Shown piece after piece: positions 34,658-43,832 of a stretch of 64,000 bases of DNA (position 1 is the first letter of the stretch; each line of letters begins with the position of its first letter). The notes under the pieces are model-generated. The model ran no database searches, was not told the DNA's origin, and worked only from the letters and a program-made list of their open reading frames with translations. The translations under genes and the position numbers were made by a program. Where the stretch lies: assembly GCF_007992175.1 (NCBI RefSeq), contig NZ_BJZT01000007.1, forward strand, positions 58,954-122,953. Direction: 5' to 3'. This DNA comes from Methylobacterium haplocladii. GTDB taxonomy: Bacteria > Pseudomonadota > Alphaproteobacteria > Rhizobiales > Beijerinckiaceae.

Positions 34658-35800
34658 ATGCTGGCCACCCTCGACCCGACGCCCGCGAGCCCGTCTTCGT
34701 TTCTCGCGGAGGCCGAAGCGGCCGTCGCGCATGCGACATCCCTCGGTGCAAATCTCGACCGGCACGACGCGTTTCCGACCGAGGCCATCGGGCATCTGCG
34801 CGAGAGCGGGCTGCTGAAGGCGCCGCTGCCAGTGGCGCTCGGCGGCATCGGTCTCTGCGAGCGGGACCAGGTCGCCGCGCTGCGCGAGGTCCTGTTTCTC
34901 GTCGGGCGCGGCAGTCTCGCGCTCGGCCGGCTCTACGAAGGCCATGTCAACGCGCTGGCCCTGATGATCCGCTACGGCAGCGCAACAACGCGGGAGCGTC
35001 TCGCCGGGGAGGCGCGGGACGGGCACCTGTTCGGCGTCTGGAACACCGAGCCGGATCCGGGCGGCCTCTCGCTGACGCACGACGACGGACTGCGGCTCGA
35101 AGGCGCCAAGAGCTACGCGTCGGGCGCCGGCCACGTCACCCGGCCGCTGGTGACGGCACGCACCGAGGACGGGCGGCGGCTGATGCTGGTGGTGCCGCTC
35201 GAACCCGGCACGCGCGCCGACACGACGGCGTGGCGGGCGCACGGCATGCGCGCCACCGCCACCGGCACGCTGGCCTTTTCCGGAATGCGCATCGACGCCG
35301 ACGCGGTGATCGGCGCACCCGACGACTACTTCCGCCAGCCGATCTTTTCCTGCGGGGCTTGGCGGTTCCTCGCGGTCCAGTGCGGTGGCATCGCCGCCGT
35401 GTTCGAGGCGCATCGCGCGCATCTCCTCAAGACCGGCCGCGGCGGGGATCCGCACCAGCGCGCCCGGCTCGGAGCGGCGGCGACGGCGGTCGAGACCGCC
35501 CGCCTGTTCGTTGCCCGCGCCGCCACGGCCGCAGCGGGGGCGGAAGCCGATCCGGAAGGCGCGGTCGCCTACGTCAATCTCGCGCGGGGCGCCGTCGAGC
35601 GGGCGGGGCTCGACGTGATCGAACTGGCCCAGCGCTCCGTCGGACTGTCGGGCTTCCTCGAAGGGCATCCGCTGGAGCGACGCGTGCGCGACCTCGCGAC
35701 CTACCTGCGCCAGCCCGCCCCCGACTACGCCCTGGCCCAAGCCGCGGGTCATATCCTCGATGCGCCGGGTCCGTTCCATGCGCTCTGGCAGAACCTGTGA
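34658..35800 (+). CDS. Acyl-CoA dehydrogenase family protein
   Basis: A 380-residue flavoprotein of the acyl-CoA dehydrogenase fold. The N-terminal helical domain shows AFPTEAIGHLRESGLLKAPLP. The middle beta domain carries FGVWNTEPDPGG where typical members have a MTEPxxGSD-like flavin loop, and the C-terminal helical domain carries ELAQRSVGLSGFLEGHPLERRVRDLATYLRQP. It diverges from beta-oxidation enzymes. As the first gene of a four-gene operon with PIG-L, methyltransferase and glycosyltransferase genes, it more likely desaturates or oxidises a biosynthetic intermediate. The PIG-L start follows its stop after four bases. Confidence 0.85.
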   Translation: MLATLDPTPASPSSFLAEAEAAVAHATSLGANLDRHDAFPTEAIGHLRESGLLKAPLPVALGGIGLCERDQVAALREVLFLVGRGSLALGRLYEGHVNALALMIRYGSATTRERLAGEARDGHLFGVWNTEPDPGGLSLTHDDGLRLEGAKSYASGAGHVTRPLVTARTEDGRRLMLVVPLEPGTRADTTAWRAHGMRATATGTLAFSGMRIDADAVIGAPDDYFRQPIFSCGAWRFLAVQCGGIAAVFEAHRAHLLKTGRGGDPHQRARLGAAATAVETARLFVARAATAAAGAEADPEGAVAYVNLARGAVERAGLDVIELAQRSVGLSGFLEGHPLERRVRDLATYLRQPAPDYALAQAAGHILDAPGPFHALWQNL

Positions 35801-35804
35801 CGCC

Positions 35805-36548
35805 ATGCGCGCCGACGCTTTCTTCGCCGCCCTGGAGCGCATGCCGGTCGCTCCGTTGGAGGCGATCCTCGGCACCGGCGGCCTCGTCGTCGTGGCCCCC
35901 CATCCCGACGACGAATCCCTGGGCTGCGGCGGCCTGATCGCGCTGGCCTGCGCGGCGGGACGCGCCGTGCGCCTCGTGGTGCTCAGCGACGGCTGCGGCT
36001 CGCACACCCACTCCCGCACCCATCCGCCCGAGCGCCTGCGCGCCTTGCGCGAGACGGAGACGCTGAACGCGGTGGCGGAACTCGGGCTTGCCGCCGGGCA
36101 CCTAAGCTTCCTGGGGCTTCCCGACGCCTCGGTGCCGAGCGGCGGCCCGGACGCCGAAGCCGCTGCCCGGGCGATCGCCGCGGCGGCCCGGGCCTGCGAG
36201 GCCGGCGCGGTCTGCGTCACCTGGGGCCACGACCCGCATTGCGACCACCGGGCCGCCGCCGCCATCGTCGCCCTGGCCCGGCCGCACCTCGGAAACGCAC
36301 GCGTACGCGTCTTCGCCTATCCGGTCTGGGGATGGACCCTGCCGCCCGAGACCGAGGTCGGCCCTCCACCCGCGGGCGTTCGGCTCGACGTCGCCCAAAA
36401 CATCGCGGCCAAGCGCCGGGCCATCGCCGCCCATGCCTCCCAGACCACGGCGCTCATCGCCGACGATCCCGGCGGCTTCCGGTTGGAGCCGGCGATGATC
36501 GACCGGCTCTGCGGCTCCCATGAAGTCTTCGTCGAGCTGCCCGCATGA
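35805..36548 (+). CDS. PIG-L family N-acetyl-sugar deacetylase
   Basis: A 247-residue zinc-dependent deacetylase of the PIG-L/LmbE family. The metal-binding APHPDDE motif is at residues 31-37 and the second histidine region at 142-148 (HDPHCDH). The family includes enzymes that remove the acetyl group from N-acetylglucosamine linked to lipid, inositol or small thiols such as mycothiol and bacillithiol precursors. The start at 35805 follows the upstream stop by four bases, and its own stop overlaps the methyltransferase start, so the proteins are made together. Substrate is unknown; a glycan or glycolipid made by the GT2 of the same operon is plausible. Confidence 0.9.
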   Translation: MRADAFFAALERMPVAPLEAILGTGGLVVVAPHPDDESLGCGGLIALACAAGRAVRLVVLSDGCGSHTHSRTHPPERLRALRETETLNAVAELGLAAGHLSFLGLPDASVPSGGPDAEAAARAIAAAARACEAGAVCVTWGHDPHCDHRAAAAIVALARPHLGNARVRVFAYPVWGWTLPPETEVGPPPAGVRLDVAQNIAAKRRAIAAHASQTTALIADDPGGFRLEPAMIDRLCGSHEVFVELPA

Positions 36549-37138
36549 GCCGCCACCCGACCTCGCTGTCGCCCGACTACTTCGCCGGGCTCTATGCCGA
36601 CGATCCCGATCCGTGGCGCTTCGCCAGCAGCGACTACGAGCGCGCCAAGTACGCCGCGACGCTGGCAGCTCTGCCGAGGCCTCGTTATGCCGCTGCCCTG
36701 GAGATCGGCTGCTCGATCGGCGTGCTGACCCGCCAACTCGGCGGCCGCTGCGATGCCCTGACGGCGCTGGACGTCGTGCCGGCCGTACTCGACACGGCGC
36801 GAAAGACCTGCGCCGACCAGCCCCGGATCCGCTTCCTGCAGGCCGCCGTTCCAGGCGACTGGCCGGGAGGGCGCTACGACCTCATCCTGCTCTCGGAGGT
36901 GGCGTACTACCTCGACCGGGCGGATCTCGAACGCCTCGTCGCCTGCGTGAGAGAGGCCCTGCTGCCCGGCGGCGACGTCGTCCTCGTCCACTACCTCGGC
37001 GCGACCGACTACCCGCTCTCGGGCGACGAGGCAGCCGACGGCTTCATCCAGGGAGCCGCTGGCTTCGCCGGCATCCTCGCGCAGTCGCGCACGGCCGAGT
37101 ACCGGCTCGACGTCCTCCGAAAAGCCGGTGCCGCATGA
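36545..37138 (+). CDS. NodS-type SAM-dependent methyltransferase
   Basis: A 197-residue class I methyltransferase. The N-terminal DPDPWRFASSDYERAKYAA is the NodS-family hallmark, the SAM site is ALEIGCSIGVLT (motif I, about 51-62), and the acidic residue of the second strand lies in TALDVVP. NodS N-methylates the de-acetylated glucosamine of Nod factors. The order deacetylase then methyltransferase here mirrors NodB-NodS logic, suggesting N-methylation of an amino sugar freed by the PIG-L enzyme. ATG overlaps the PIG-L stop by four bases, and its stop overlaps the next start likewise. Confidence 0.88.
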   Translation: MSRHPTSLSPDYFAGLYADDPDPWRFASSDYERAKYAATLAALPRPRYAAALEIGCSIGVLTRQLGGRCDALTALDVVPAVLDTARKTCADQPRIRFLQAAVPGDWPGGRYDLILLSEVAYYLDRADLERLVACVREALLPGGDVVLVHYLGATDYPLSGDEAADGFIQGAAGFAGILAQSRTAEYRLDVLRKAGAA

Positions 37139-37986
37139 GCATCGTCAGCGTCGTCACCCTCAACAAGGGCCGCCGCCCCCATCTCCTGCGCCTGCTCGAA
37201 GGCGTTTCGCAGGGAGCGCCGCCGGATGAGTGCGTCGTCGTCGAGATGGGCGGCGATACGGCCCCCCTGCCCGATCCCGGTTGCCCGGTGCACCGGGTCC
37301 AGCGTCCGAGCGACGGCCTGCCGCTGGCCGCCGCCCGGAACGCGGGACGTGCTGCGGCCTCCGGCGAGACGCTGATCTTTCTCGACGTCGATTGCATTCC
37401 GTCCGCCGATCTCGTCGAAAACCTCGCTGCGGCTTTGCGGGAGCACGACGGCCTCGTCTGTTGCGAGATTCGCTACCTCCCGGCGGGCGCGGTGGCAGAT
37501 GGCTGGACGGCGCAGGGTCTCGACCGCGTCGGACAGCGGCATCCCGTCCGAAAATTCCCGACGCAGGGCGTCGTGCCGGCCGAAAAACCCGGATTGTTCT
37601 GGTCGCTCGCCTTCGCGGTGCGGGCGGCGACCTTCGATCGCCTCGGCGGCTTCGATGAAGGGTTCGATGGCTACGGCGCTGAGGACACCGATCTCGCCTT
37701 CCGCGCCGAGGCCCTCGGCGTTCCTGTGTTGTTCACCGCCGGCCCCCGCGCCTGGCACCAGCACCATCCCTCATGCGACCCACCGCTCCAGCACTTTTCG
37801 GACATCGTCCGCAGCGCCCAGCGCTTTCGCGAGCGGCATGGCCTCTGGCCGATGGAGGGCTGGCTCGATGCCTTCGCGGAGCGCGGGCTGATCGCCTGGG
37901 ACCGGGGTGACGCGCTCACGGTGCTGCATCCGCCGACACCGGCGCAGATCGCCGAGGCGCGGCTGGCGCCGGACCGGGCGTTCTGA
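37135..37986 (+). CDS. Family 2 glycosyltransferase
   Basis: A 283-residue cytosolic GT-A enzyme. Nucleotide-sugar features are VSVVTLNKGRRPHLLRLLEG at the start, AARNAGRAAASGETLIFLDVDC with the DVD metal motif (about 84-86), and the later FDEGFDGYGAEDTDLAFRAEALG acceptor/base segment with the ED pair. No membrane segment is seen. It is the last gene of the four-gene operon (ATGA overlap with the methyltransferase) and probably attaches a sugar to the shared product. It ends 33 bp before the convergent YhaN gene. Confidence 0.9.
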   Translation: MSIVSVVTLNKGRRPHLLRLLEGVSQGAPPDECVVVEMGGDTAPLPDPGCPVHRVQRPSDGLPLAAARNAGRAAASGETLIFLDVDCIPSADLVENLAAALREHDGLVCCEIRYLPAGAVADGWTAQGLDRVGQRHPVRKFPTQGVVPAEKPGLFWSLAFAVRAATFDRLGGFDEGFDGYGAEDTDLAFRAEALGVPVLFTAGPRAWHQHHPSCDPPLQHFSDIVRSAQRFRERHGLWPMEGWLDAFAERGLIAWDRGDALTVLHPPTPAQIAEARLAPDRAF

Positions 37987-38019
37987 AGGGCTCTCGATCG
38001 ACTGCCGCAGGGATGGCGT

Positions 38020-41000
38020 TCACGCCGCCGGCAGGGCGCCCGACAGTTCGTGAATCCGCACCGACGGGCTGATCGTCCGTGCCACGTCGCAGAGATGACG
38101 GTGGTGGGTGAGGTAGACGACCTGACCGATGCCGGCCATCTCGGCGAGCAGGCGAAAGGCTTCCTCGGCGCGGAAGTCGTCGAAGGTCTCCATGATGTCG
38201 TCGGCGATGAAGGGCAGCGGTGCGCGGGTCCGCACGAACTCGTCGTAGCCGGCGACGCGAAGCGCCAGATAGAGCTGGAAGCGCGTGCCCTTGGACAGCT
38301 CGCTCGCCTGCTTCGAGCCGCCGCCTGCGGCCAGCGCGATCAGGGTCTCCGCATCCTTGCCCGGCTGCGCCGCGAGCCCCGTATAGGCGCCACGGCTGAT
38401 GGTGCGGAAGGCCTCCGAGGCGCGGGCCATCATCGCGCTGCGGTGGCGCTCGCGATAGACGCGCAGCCCATGCTCGGTGGCGGCGGTGCCGGCCCGAAGC
38501 TGCAGGTAGCGGAGCGCCCCGTCTTCGATTTCGAGCAGCGTCGTGCGCCGCTTCCCCTCGATCTCGGCGACCGTGTCGTCGCCGCCGATCGCCTCGACTT
38601 TGCCGATGGCGTCGCTGCGCTGGGCGAACAGCTCCTGGCAGAGCCGGTCCTGATCGCCGAAGCGCGCCTTCAGCTCCGAAAATTCCGCGTCGAGGGCCTG
38701 TCGGTCGGCGTCGTCGAGCACTTTCTCGGCTTGCCCGATCGCGTCGAGCCGCAGGCCGTCGAGGATGTCGTACTCGGCCGCCTCGGCCTGCGTGCGCAGC
38801 TCGCTACGCCGGGCGACGTCGGCGAGCCGTGCGGCGACCGCTTCGAGCGTGGCGACGCCGAAATGCGCGGTCATCGCTTCCTTTCGCCCGGCATGGATCG
38901 CCAGTGTCGCGTCGAGGGCGGCCTTGCGGGTGGTTGCCGCCTCGATGGCCTCGACCGCCTTGGCCCGCTGGTCGCGCTCGGCGACGGCCTCGCGAATGCG
39001 CTCCGCGATCCGCCGGGCGAGATCCACGGGATCCTGGTGCCTGGCCTCGATCCGCATGAGGTCGGCCAGCGCCGCGACGTGCTCGCGGAACGCCTCCTGG
39101 TCCTTCGTCATCTTCCCGATGCGGTCGGTGAGGCTCGCCTTGCGCTCGATGGCCGGCACGAGCTGGTCGAGGGTCGCCAGCATCTCGCGCACCGTCCCGA
39201 CGCCCGGCGCCGTGCCGGTCTCGCCGAGCCAGCAGCGCGAACAGGTTTCGCCCCAGGCCGCCGTCCAGTCCGCCTCCCGCGCCTGCGCTGCCTCGACGGC
39301 CCGACGGCGGGCGGCGAGGTCGCGCTCGCGTTCTTCGACCGCCTTTCGCAGCCCCCGGATCTCGGCCTCGCGGTCGAGGGCGTCCTGGGCCGTGGCGAGA
39401 AGCGCGCCGAACGCGGCCTCCGGCGCGACGGCGAGGCCCGCGGCGTCCAGCGCGGCGGCCAGCCGTGAAACGGCGTCGCGTGCGTCGGCTTGGGCATCGC
39501 GAAGTTCGGATTCCGCGGCGTTCAGCGCCTCGCGCGCGGCGAGCGCATGGGCGCGCCGCGTCAGCCAGCCGTCGAGCTCCGCCGGGCTCATCGCCGGGTC
39601 GAGCGCGCCGGCGATCTGGCGGATGTTGTTCGCGATGTCGTCTCGGAGCGCCTGCAGCGCCTGTTCGGCGTCCGCATCGCGTTCCTGCGCCCGACGCAGC
39701 GCCGCCTCGGCGACGGCGAGGGCCTGTCCGCGCTGATGCAGGCTCGCCAGATCCGCCATGCGGCCGAGCCGGCCGGCCGCCACGATGTCATCCTTGCGCA
39801 GCACGGCCTCGAATGCGTCGGCCGACGCCGCGGCGAGGTCGCGCCGATGCGCGGCCCAGGCTTTTTCTCGATGGACGCGCAGCTCGGCGGCGTCCTGATC
39901 GCTAATGAGGCCGGTGGTGCCGGCGATGGCGTCCCGCTCGGCCTGAAGCCGCCCGACCTCGCTCGTGAGCCGCTCGATCTCGGCGGCGTGCCGGGCGCAG
40001 GCCGCCTGCTGCGTCTCCAGTGCGGTCTTCCAAACCTGGACCGTCGCCGGCTCCGGGCAGCGCAGGGCCAGGAGCCCGTCGGCCTCGCCCTGCCAGGGGG
40101 CCAGGACGCGAAGCCGGTCGGCGAGCTTCGCCCGTTCCGCGTCGCGGCCACGCTCGGCGAGTTTTTGACGCGCCGCGTGATCCGATCCACGCAGCGCCGA
40201 CAGGGTGGCGGCGAGACCGGCCAAAGACCTGTCCGACCTCGCCCCGGCAGTGCCGCCGCCGAAGGCCCCGAGCTTCTCCGTCGCCTCCGTGAGGCGCCGC
40301 TCGGCATCGGCGTGTTCCGTGACGGCGGCGGCACCCGCCGCGTCGAGGCCCGCGCGGGCCTCCATCAATTCACGCAGACGGCCGACGATCGAGGCGCCGA
40401 GGACCAGCCGGCGCGGGTCGGCCTCGTCCGGCCGTTCCAGGTGGGCGAGAATGCCGGCGATGGCGAGGTCGGCCGCGCGCACCTGCACCCGCCGCTCGGG
40501 CAGATCGATCTCGGCGGTCGCGTAGCGTGCACGCAGCCCGTCGAGCCACTCGAGGTCGCCGTGCAGCCGCAGAGCCGCCTCGTCGACCGTGACCGCGTCG
40601 ATCTCGGCCTGCAGCTTGGCGAGATCGTCCGCGGCCGTCTTCAGCCGGATGCCGAGTTCGATCTCCTGTTTCTGTAGCGACGGAAGTTCCTGCGACCAGC
40701 CGGCCGGCGCGTCCGGTAGGTCCGCCAACGGTGCGAGTCGCTCGCGGAGGTCGCGCAGGGCCGCGAGCCGCGGCAGGGCGTTGAGGGAGCGCAGGATCGC
40801 ATCGATACGGCCCTGCAGGCGCGCGCGCTCGGCGATCGCCTCGTCGTAGAGCGTCGTCGCCCGGTCGCGGGTCGCGACCAGCCGAGCATAGTCAGAGGCG
40901 AGGGTGTCGAATTTCTCCTTGTCCGCCTTGAGGTCCGCGAGGCGGGTCTTGAGCTCGGCAAGCGTTCCGCCGCGAGCGCGATACCTGTAGAAACCTTCCG

Positions 41001-41511
41001 CCTCCGCCCGCAGGCCGAGCAGGTTGCGGCTGAGATCGGCGAGACCGGCACCGGCCGAGAACAGCAGCTCGCCGAGATCCCCTTTGCTGGCCAGGATGCT
41101 CTCGCCGCCCTTCTCCAGCGTGTCGTCGTCGAGGGAGAACATGGTGCGATAGGCATCGCGATCGATGCCGCCGAGATCCGCTCGGATCACGGTCTCGGGG
41201 ATGGGCCGATCGTTGCCGTCGAGCAGGCTATTCTGCGGGCGCTTCATGCGCGCGAAGCTGCGCGGGCCGTCGGCAAAATCCAGCACGCCGCCGATCCGCA
41301 TGGTCGGGTAGGGGTGGAGGAAGTTGTAGGGGCTCTGCCCGCCGATCCCGAAGATCAGGTCGAGGAAGGCCGCCAGCGTCGTCGACTTGCCGGCCTCGTT
41401 CGGGCCGTAGACGACATGCAGATCCGGCACGCCCGCGACCCGCTCGCCGAAATCGATCGCGTGGTCCGTGAACTTGCCGTAGCGGGTGAGATCGAGACGC
41501 TTGAGCCGCAT
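38020..41511 (-). CDS. yhaN: YhaN/SbcC-like SMC-type ATPase
   Basis: A 1163-residue Rad50/SbcC-class ATPase. Walker A GPNEAGKST is at residues 36-44. Two very long coiled-coil arms rich in Ala, Glu and Arg meet at a zinc-hook CSRC (Cys757, Cys760), an off-centre position. The C-terminal half holds the LSKGTRFQLYLALR signature and FIADDIMETFDD Walker B. It should form a clamp on DNA and power the partner nuclease. Its ATG lies four bases after the nuclease stop, so the two are coupled. The YhaN label follows the AAG-type ATPase with YhaO partner; true SbcC would also fit broadly. Confidence 0.9.
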   Translation of the reverse strand: MRLKRLDLTRYGKFTDHAIDFGERVAGVPDLHVVYGPNEAGKSTTLAAFLDLIFGIGGQSPYNFLHPYPTMRIGGVLDFADGPRSFARMKRPQNSLLDGNDRPIPETVIRADLGGIDRDAYRTMFSLDDDTLEKGGESILASKGDLGELLFSAGAGLADLSRNLLGLRAEAEGFYRYRARGGTLAELKTRLADLKADKEKFDTLASDYARLVATRDRATTLYDEAIAERARLQGRIDAILRSLNALPRLAALRDLRERLAPLADLPDAPAGWSQELPSLQKQEIELGIRLKTAADDLAKLQAEIDAVTVDEAALRLHGDLEWLDGLRARYATAEIDLPERRVQVRAADLAIAGILAHLERPDEADPRRLVLGASIVGRLRELMEARAGLDAAGAAAVTEHADAERRLTEATEKLGAFGGGTAGARSDRSLAGLAATLSALRGSDHAARQKLAERGRDAERAKLADRLRVLAPWQGEADGLLALRCPEPATVQVWKTALETQQAACARHAAEIERLTSEVGRLQAERDAIAGTTGLISDQDAAELRVHREKAWAAHRRDLAAASADAFEAVLRKDDIVAAGRLGRMADLASLHQRGQALAVAEAALRRAQERDADAEQALQALRDDIANNIRQIAGALDPAMSPAELDGWLTRRAHALAAREALNAAESELRDAQADARDAVSRLAAALDAAGLAVAPEAAFGALLATAQDALDREAEIRGLRKAVEERERDLAARRRAVEAAQAREADWTAAWGETCSRCWLGETGTAPGVGTVREMLATLDQLVPAIERKASLTDRIGKMTKDQEAFREHVAALADLMRIEARHQDPVDLARRIAERIREAVAERDQRAKAVEAIEAATTRKAALDATLAIHAGRKEAMTAHFGVATLEAVAARLADVARRSELRTQAEAAEYDILDGLRLDAIGQAEKVLDDADRQALDAEFSELKARFGDQDRLCQELFAQRSDAIGKVEAIGGDDTVAEIEGKRRTTLLEIEDGALRYLQLRAGTAATEHGLRVYRERHRSAMMARASEAFRTISRGAYTGLAAQPGKDAETLIALAAGGGSKQASELSKGTRFQLYLALRVAGYDEFVRTRAPLPFIADDIMETFDDFRAEEAFRLLAEMAGIGQVVYLTHHRHLCDVARTISPSVRIHELSGALPAA

Positions 41512-41515
41512 CGTC

Positions 41516-42784
41516 TCAACCGCGCTCGTCGAGCGCGTGGAGCCGCGCGAGAACCGCGTCGGTGCCCTCGCGGGCGTGGCGGGCGAGCAACGTCTCGTAG
41601 GAGGCCCGATCGGAGCCGAAGCTGTCGCGGCATTCCGGGGGGAGCTGCCCCTTGAGCTCGTCGGCGATGCCCGCGAGTTCTTTCCGGAAGGCGTCGGACG
41701 CGAGCACCTCGTCGTCGATCAGGCGACGCAATTCGTGCAGCGGGTCGGACCGGGAGGGCGAGGCGTCCCCCGGCTGCGTGCAGGCGATCTCGAGCTTCTC
41801 GATCCAGCAGGCGCCGACGAGGCCAGCGTGGGCTTCCGCCTCGGCCTTCAGCAGATCGCCGTCGCGGCGCATGCGCCAGGCGAGCGGCGTTGTGCCGGTG
41901 AGGTGCAGCCGGGCGACGAGGTGTTGTGCGGCCACGCGCATGCGCGCCGCTTCGAGTGCGCTGCCGACGGCGCCGATCAGATCGCGCCACTCCGCGATGC
42001 CGGTGGCATCTACGGTGACGCGCTCGAACTGCGCGACGCCGATGGCGCGCTCCTCGACCCGGATCGCGCGGTCGTCGCCGATCGTCACCAAGCTCACCGA
42101 TTTCGGGCCCGCCTCGTTGATGTCGCGGCCCTGCGGCATGCCCGGCATCACGATGGTGCAGTCACCCTCCAGCACCGAGCGCTTGTGGATGTGGCCGAGG
42201 GCCCAGTAGCGAAATCCGGTGGCGCGCAGGTCCGCCGGGCTGCACGGCGCGTAGAGATCGTGGCCCTCCGCGCCCGCGAGGCTGGTGTGCAGGATGCCGA
42301 TGTTCACGGCGCCCTCGACCGCCAGGCGATACTTGGCCAGCAGGCTCTCCGGGGCCTGGGCCTGGGAAAAGCTCAGGCCGTGGATCGCGACGGAGAAGCG
42401 ATCGCCGTCGCGGTCGATCGCGACGGTATCGGCCCGGCCGCCGAACACGGTCACGGTGTCGGGAAACACGAGTTCCTTGGTGATCTTCGAGAGAGCGTCG
42501 TGGTTGCCGCGGATCACGAAGACCCGGATGCCCGCGGTATGCAGACGCCGGATCTGATCGGCCAGGAACCGGGCCGTCTTCATCGAGGTCTGCTCGCCGT
42601 CGTAGAGATCGCCGGCCAGCAGCAGCGCGTCGACCCGCTCGTCGAGGCAAAGATCCACGATCCGTATCAGCGCCTGCCGTGTCGCATCGCCGATCAGGGC
42701 GGCGAGGTCGGGACTGCGCAGCGCCAGCGAGCGCAGCGGGGAATCGAGATGAATGTCCGCCGCGTGGACAAAGCGATACGCCAA
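41516..42784 (-). CDS. yhaO: YhaO/SbcD-like DNA repair exonuclease
   Basis: A 422-residue calcineurin-like metallophosphoesterase of the Mre11/SbcD/YhaO class. Dimetal motifs: HAADIHLDSPL (Asp10, His12), LLAGDLYDGE, IRGNHDALS, GILHTSL and LGHIHKR. A C-terminal capping region follows. It is expected to act with YhaN on DNA ends, hairpins or protein-blocked breaks. It appears to begin with TTG at 42784, which gives the family-typical N-terminus directly; GGAG lies 11 bases upstream, so the start is moderately secure. First gene of the two-gene operon. Confidence 0.9.
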   Translation of the reverse strand: MAYRFVHAADIHLDSPLRSLALRSPDLAALIGDATRQALIRIVDLCLDERVDALLLAGDLYDGEQTSMKTARFLADQIRRLHTAGIRVFVIRGNHDALSKITKELVFPDTVTVFGGRADTVAIDRDGDRFSVAIHGLSFSQAQAPESLLAKYRLAVEGAVNIGILHTSLAGAEGHDLYAPCSPADLRATGFRYWALGHIHKRSVLEGDCTIVMPGMPQGRDINEAGPKSVSLVTIGDDRAIRVEERAIGVAQFERVTVDATGIAEWRDLIGAVGSALEAARMRVAAQHLVARLHLTGTTPLAWRMRRDGDLLKAEAEAHAGLVGACWIEKLEIACTQPGDASPSRSDPLHELRRLIDDEVLASDAFRKELAGIADELKGQLPPECRDSFGSDRASYETLLARHAREGTDAVLARLHALDERG

Positions 42785-42902
42785 AGACCCGGATGCTCCG
42801 CAACGCCCTCCCGGTCCGAGTGCCGGGGCTTTCTTGGAGCCTCGATTATCTCCGATGGAGTCGGCCGTTTCAACGCGCCAAGCCGGCCGTCCACCGGGAC
42901 CG

Positions 42903-43832
42903 TCAGGCGTCAGCGGTCAGCAGGAGGTGATGCCCGTCGGGATCGCGCAGCAACGCCTCGGTCCCGCCGTCGGGCCGGATGACGGGGCCGGGCGAAACGC
43001 GATGCGCCGGCAACCTCTCGTAGGCTCGTGCGAGAGCGCCCGGATCGCTCATGGCCAGCACGAGGCGCGTCGCGGCGCTGTCGGTTGCCCGCATCGTCGC
43101 GGTCGTGTGGTCTCGCTCGGTACGATAGCAGAGCAGTTCGAGGTGCGGCGCTGCCCGGCCGGGCAGGCTGAGGCCGGTGACGGCGACGTCGGGCCGCTCG
43201 ATCCCGTCGAGCCGCGCCTGCTCCGGTCCCCGATTGTGCGAGCGCGACGAGACCCGGAAGCCGAGGATTTCGTAGAACGCGATGCTGCGCTCGGTCTCCG
43301 CGACCGAAATCGCCGAATGATCGATGCCGAGGCCGACATTTCGGGAGGATGGTTGCCGCCAGATTTCGGGGATGCCGCCGGCCGGGAACGCGAGCAGTTC
43401 GAGGGGATGGCCCTCGGGGTCGCGGAACTTGAACGCCGTGACGCCGCCGGACGATGCGGGCAGACGCTGGGGTCCGCCTTGCGAGATCGGCTTCCAGCCG
43501 GGCACGCCGGAAAGCCGGCCGTAAGCCGCCTCCATATCCGAGACGATCATCGCGAAGTGCTGGAACAGCGGGCTCCAGCCGGGCACGTCGCCGGGATAGG
43601 GCGCGCCCTGCGGCGTCAGGCCGACGAGATCGATGATCTGCTCGCCCAGTCGCAGGCTCACCACCCGTGCGCGCTCGACGGTCACGCCGAAGAGCCGCGA
43701 GGCAGGCTCGCTCGGCCACTCCGCCTCGCCGTCGCGGACGAACCCGAGACCTGTTTCATAGAACGCCGCGAGCCGGTCGGGATCGACGGCATTCAGGCTG
43801 ATCCGGGCGATCCGTTCGACGCTCACGGCCAT
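42903..43832 (-). CDS. VOC (glyoxalase-fold) protein with two domains
   Basis: A 309-residue protein with two vicinal-oxygen-chelate domains (about 5-140 and 150-305). Each has the beta-alpha-beta-beta-beta signature, for example RISLNAVDPDRLAAFYETGLGF and FKFRDPEGHPLELLAFP in the first, and HSAISVAETERSIAFYEILGF and LRDPDGHHLLLT in the second. The metal-site residues look partly kept. Candidates are a lyase, dioxygenase or isomerase of a small substrate. Its ATG overlaps the end of the SMP-30 gene by 10 bases; a GTG right after that stop is an alternative. Third gene of the sugar-oxidation operon. Confidence 0.85.
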   Translation of the reverse strand: MAVSVERIARISLNAVDPDRLAAFYETGLGFVRDGEAEWPSEPASRLFGVTVERARVVSLRLGEQIIDLVGLTPQGAPYPGDVPGWSPLFQHFAMIVSDMEAAYGRLSGVPGWKPISQGGPQRLPASSGGVTAFKFRDPEGHPLELLAFPAGGIPEIWRQPSSRNVGLGIDHSAISVAETERSIAFYEILGFRVSSRSHNRGPEQARLDGIERPDVAVTGLSLPGRAAPHLELLCYRTERDHTTATMRATDSAATRLVLAMSDPGALARAYERLPAHRVSPGPVIRPDGGTEALLRDPDGHHLLLTADA

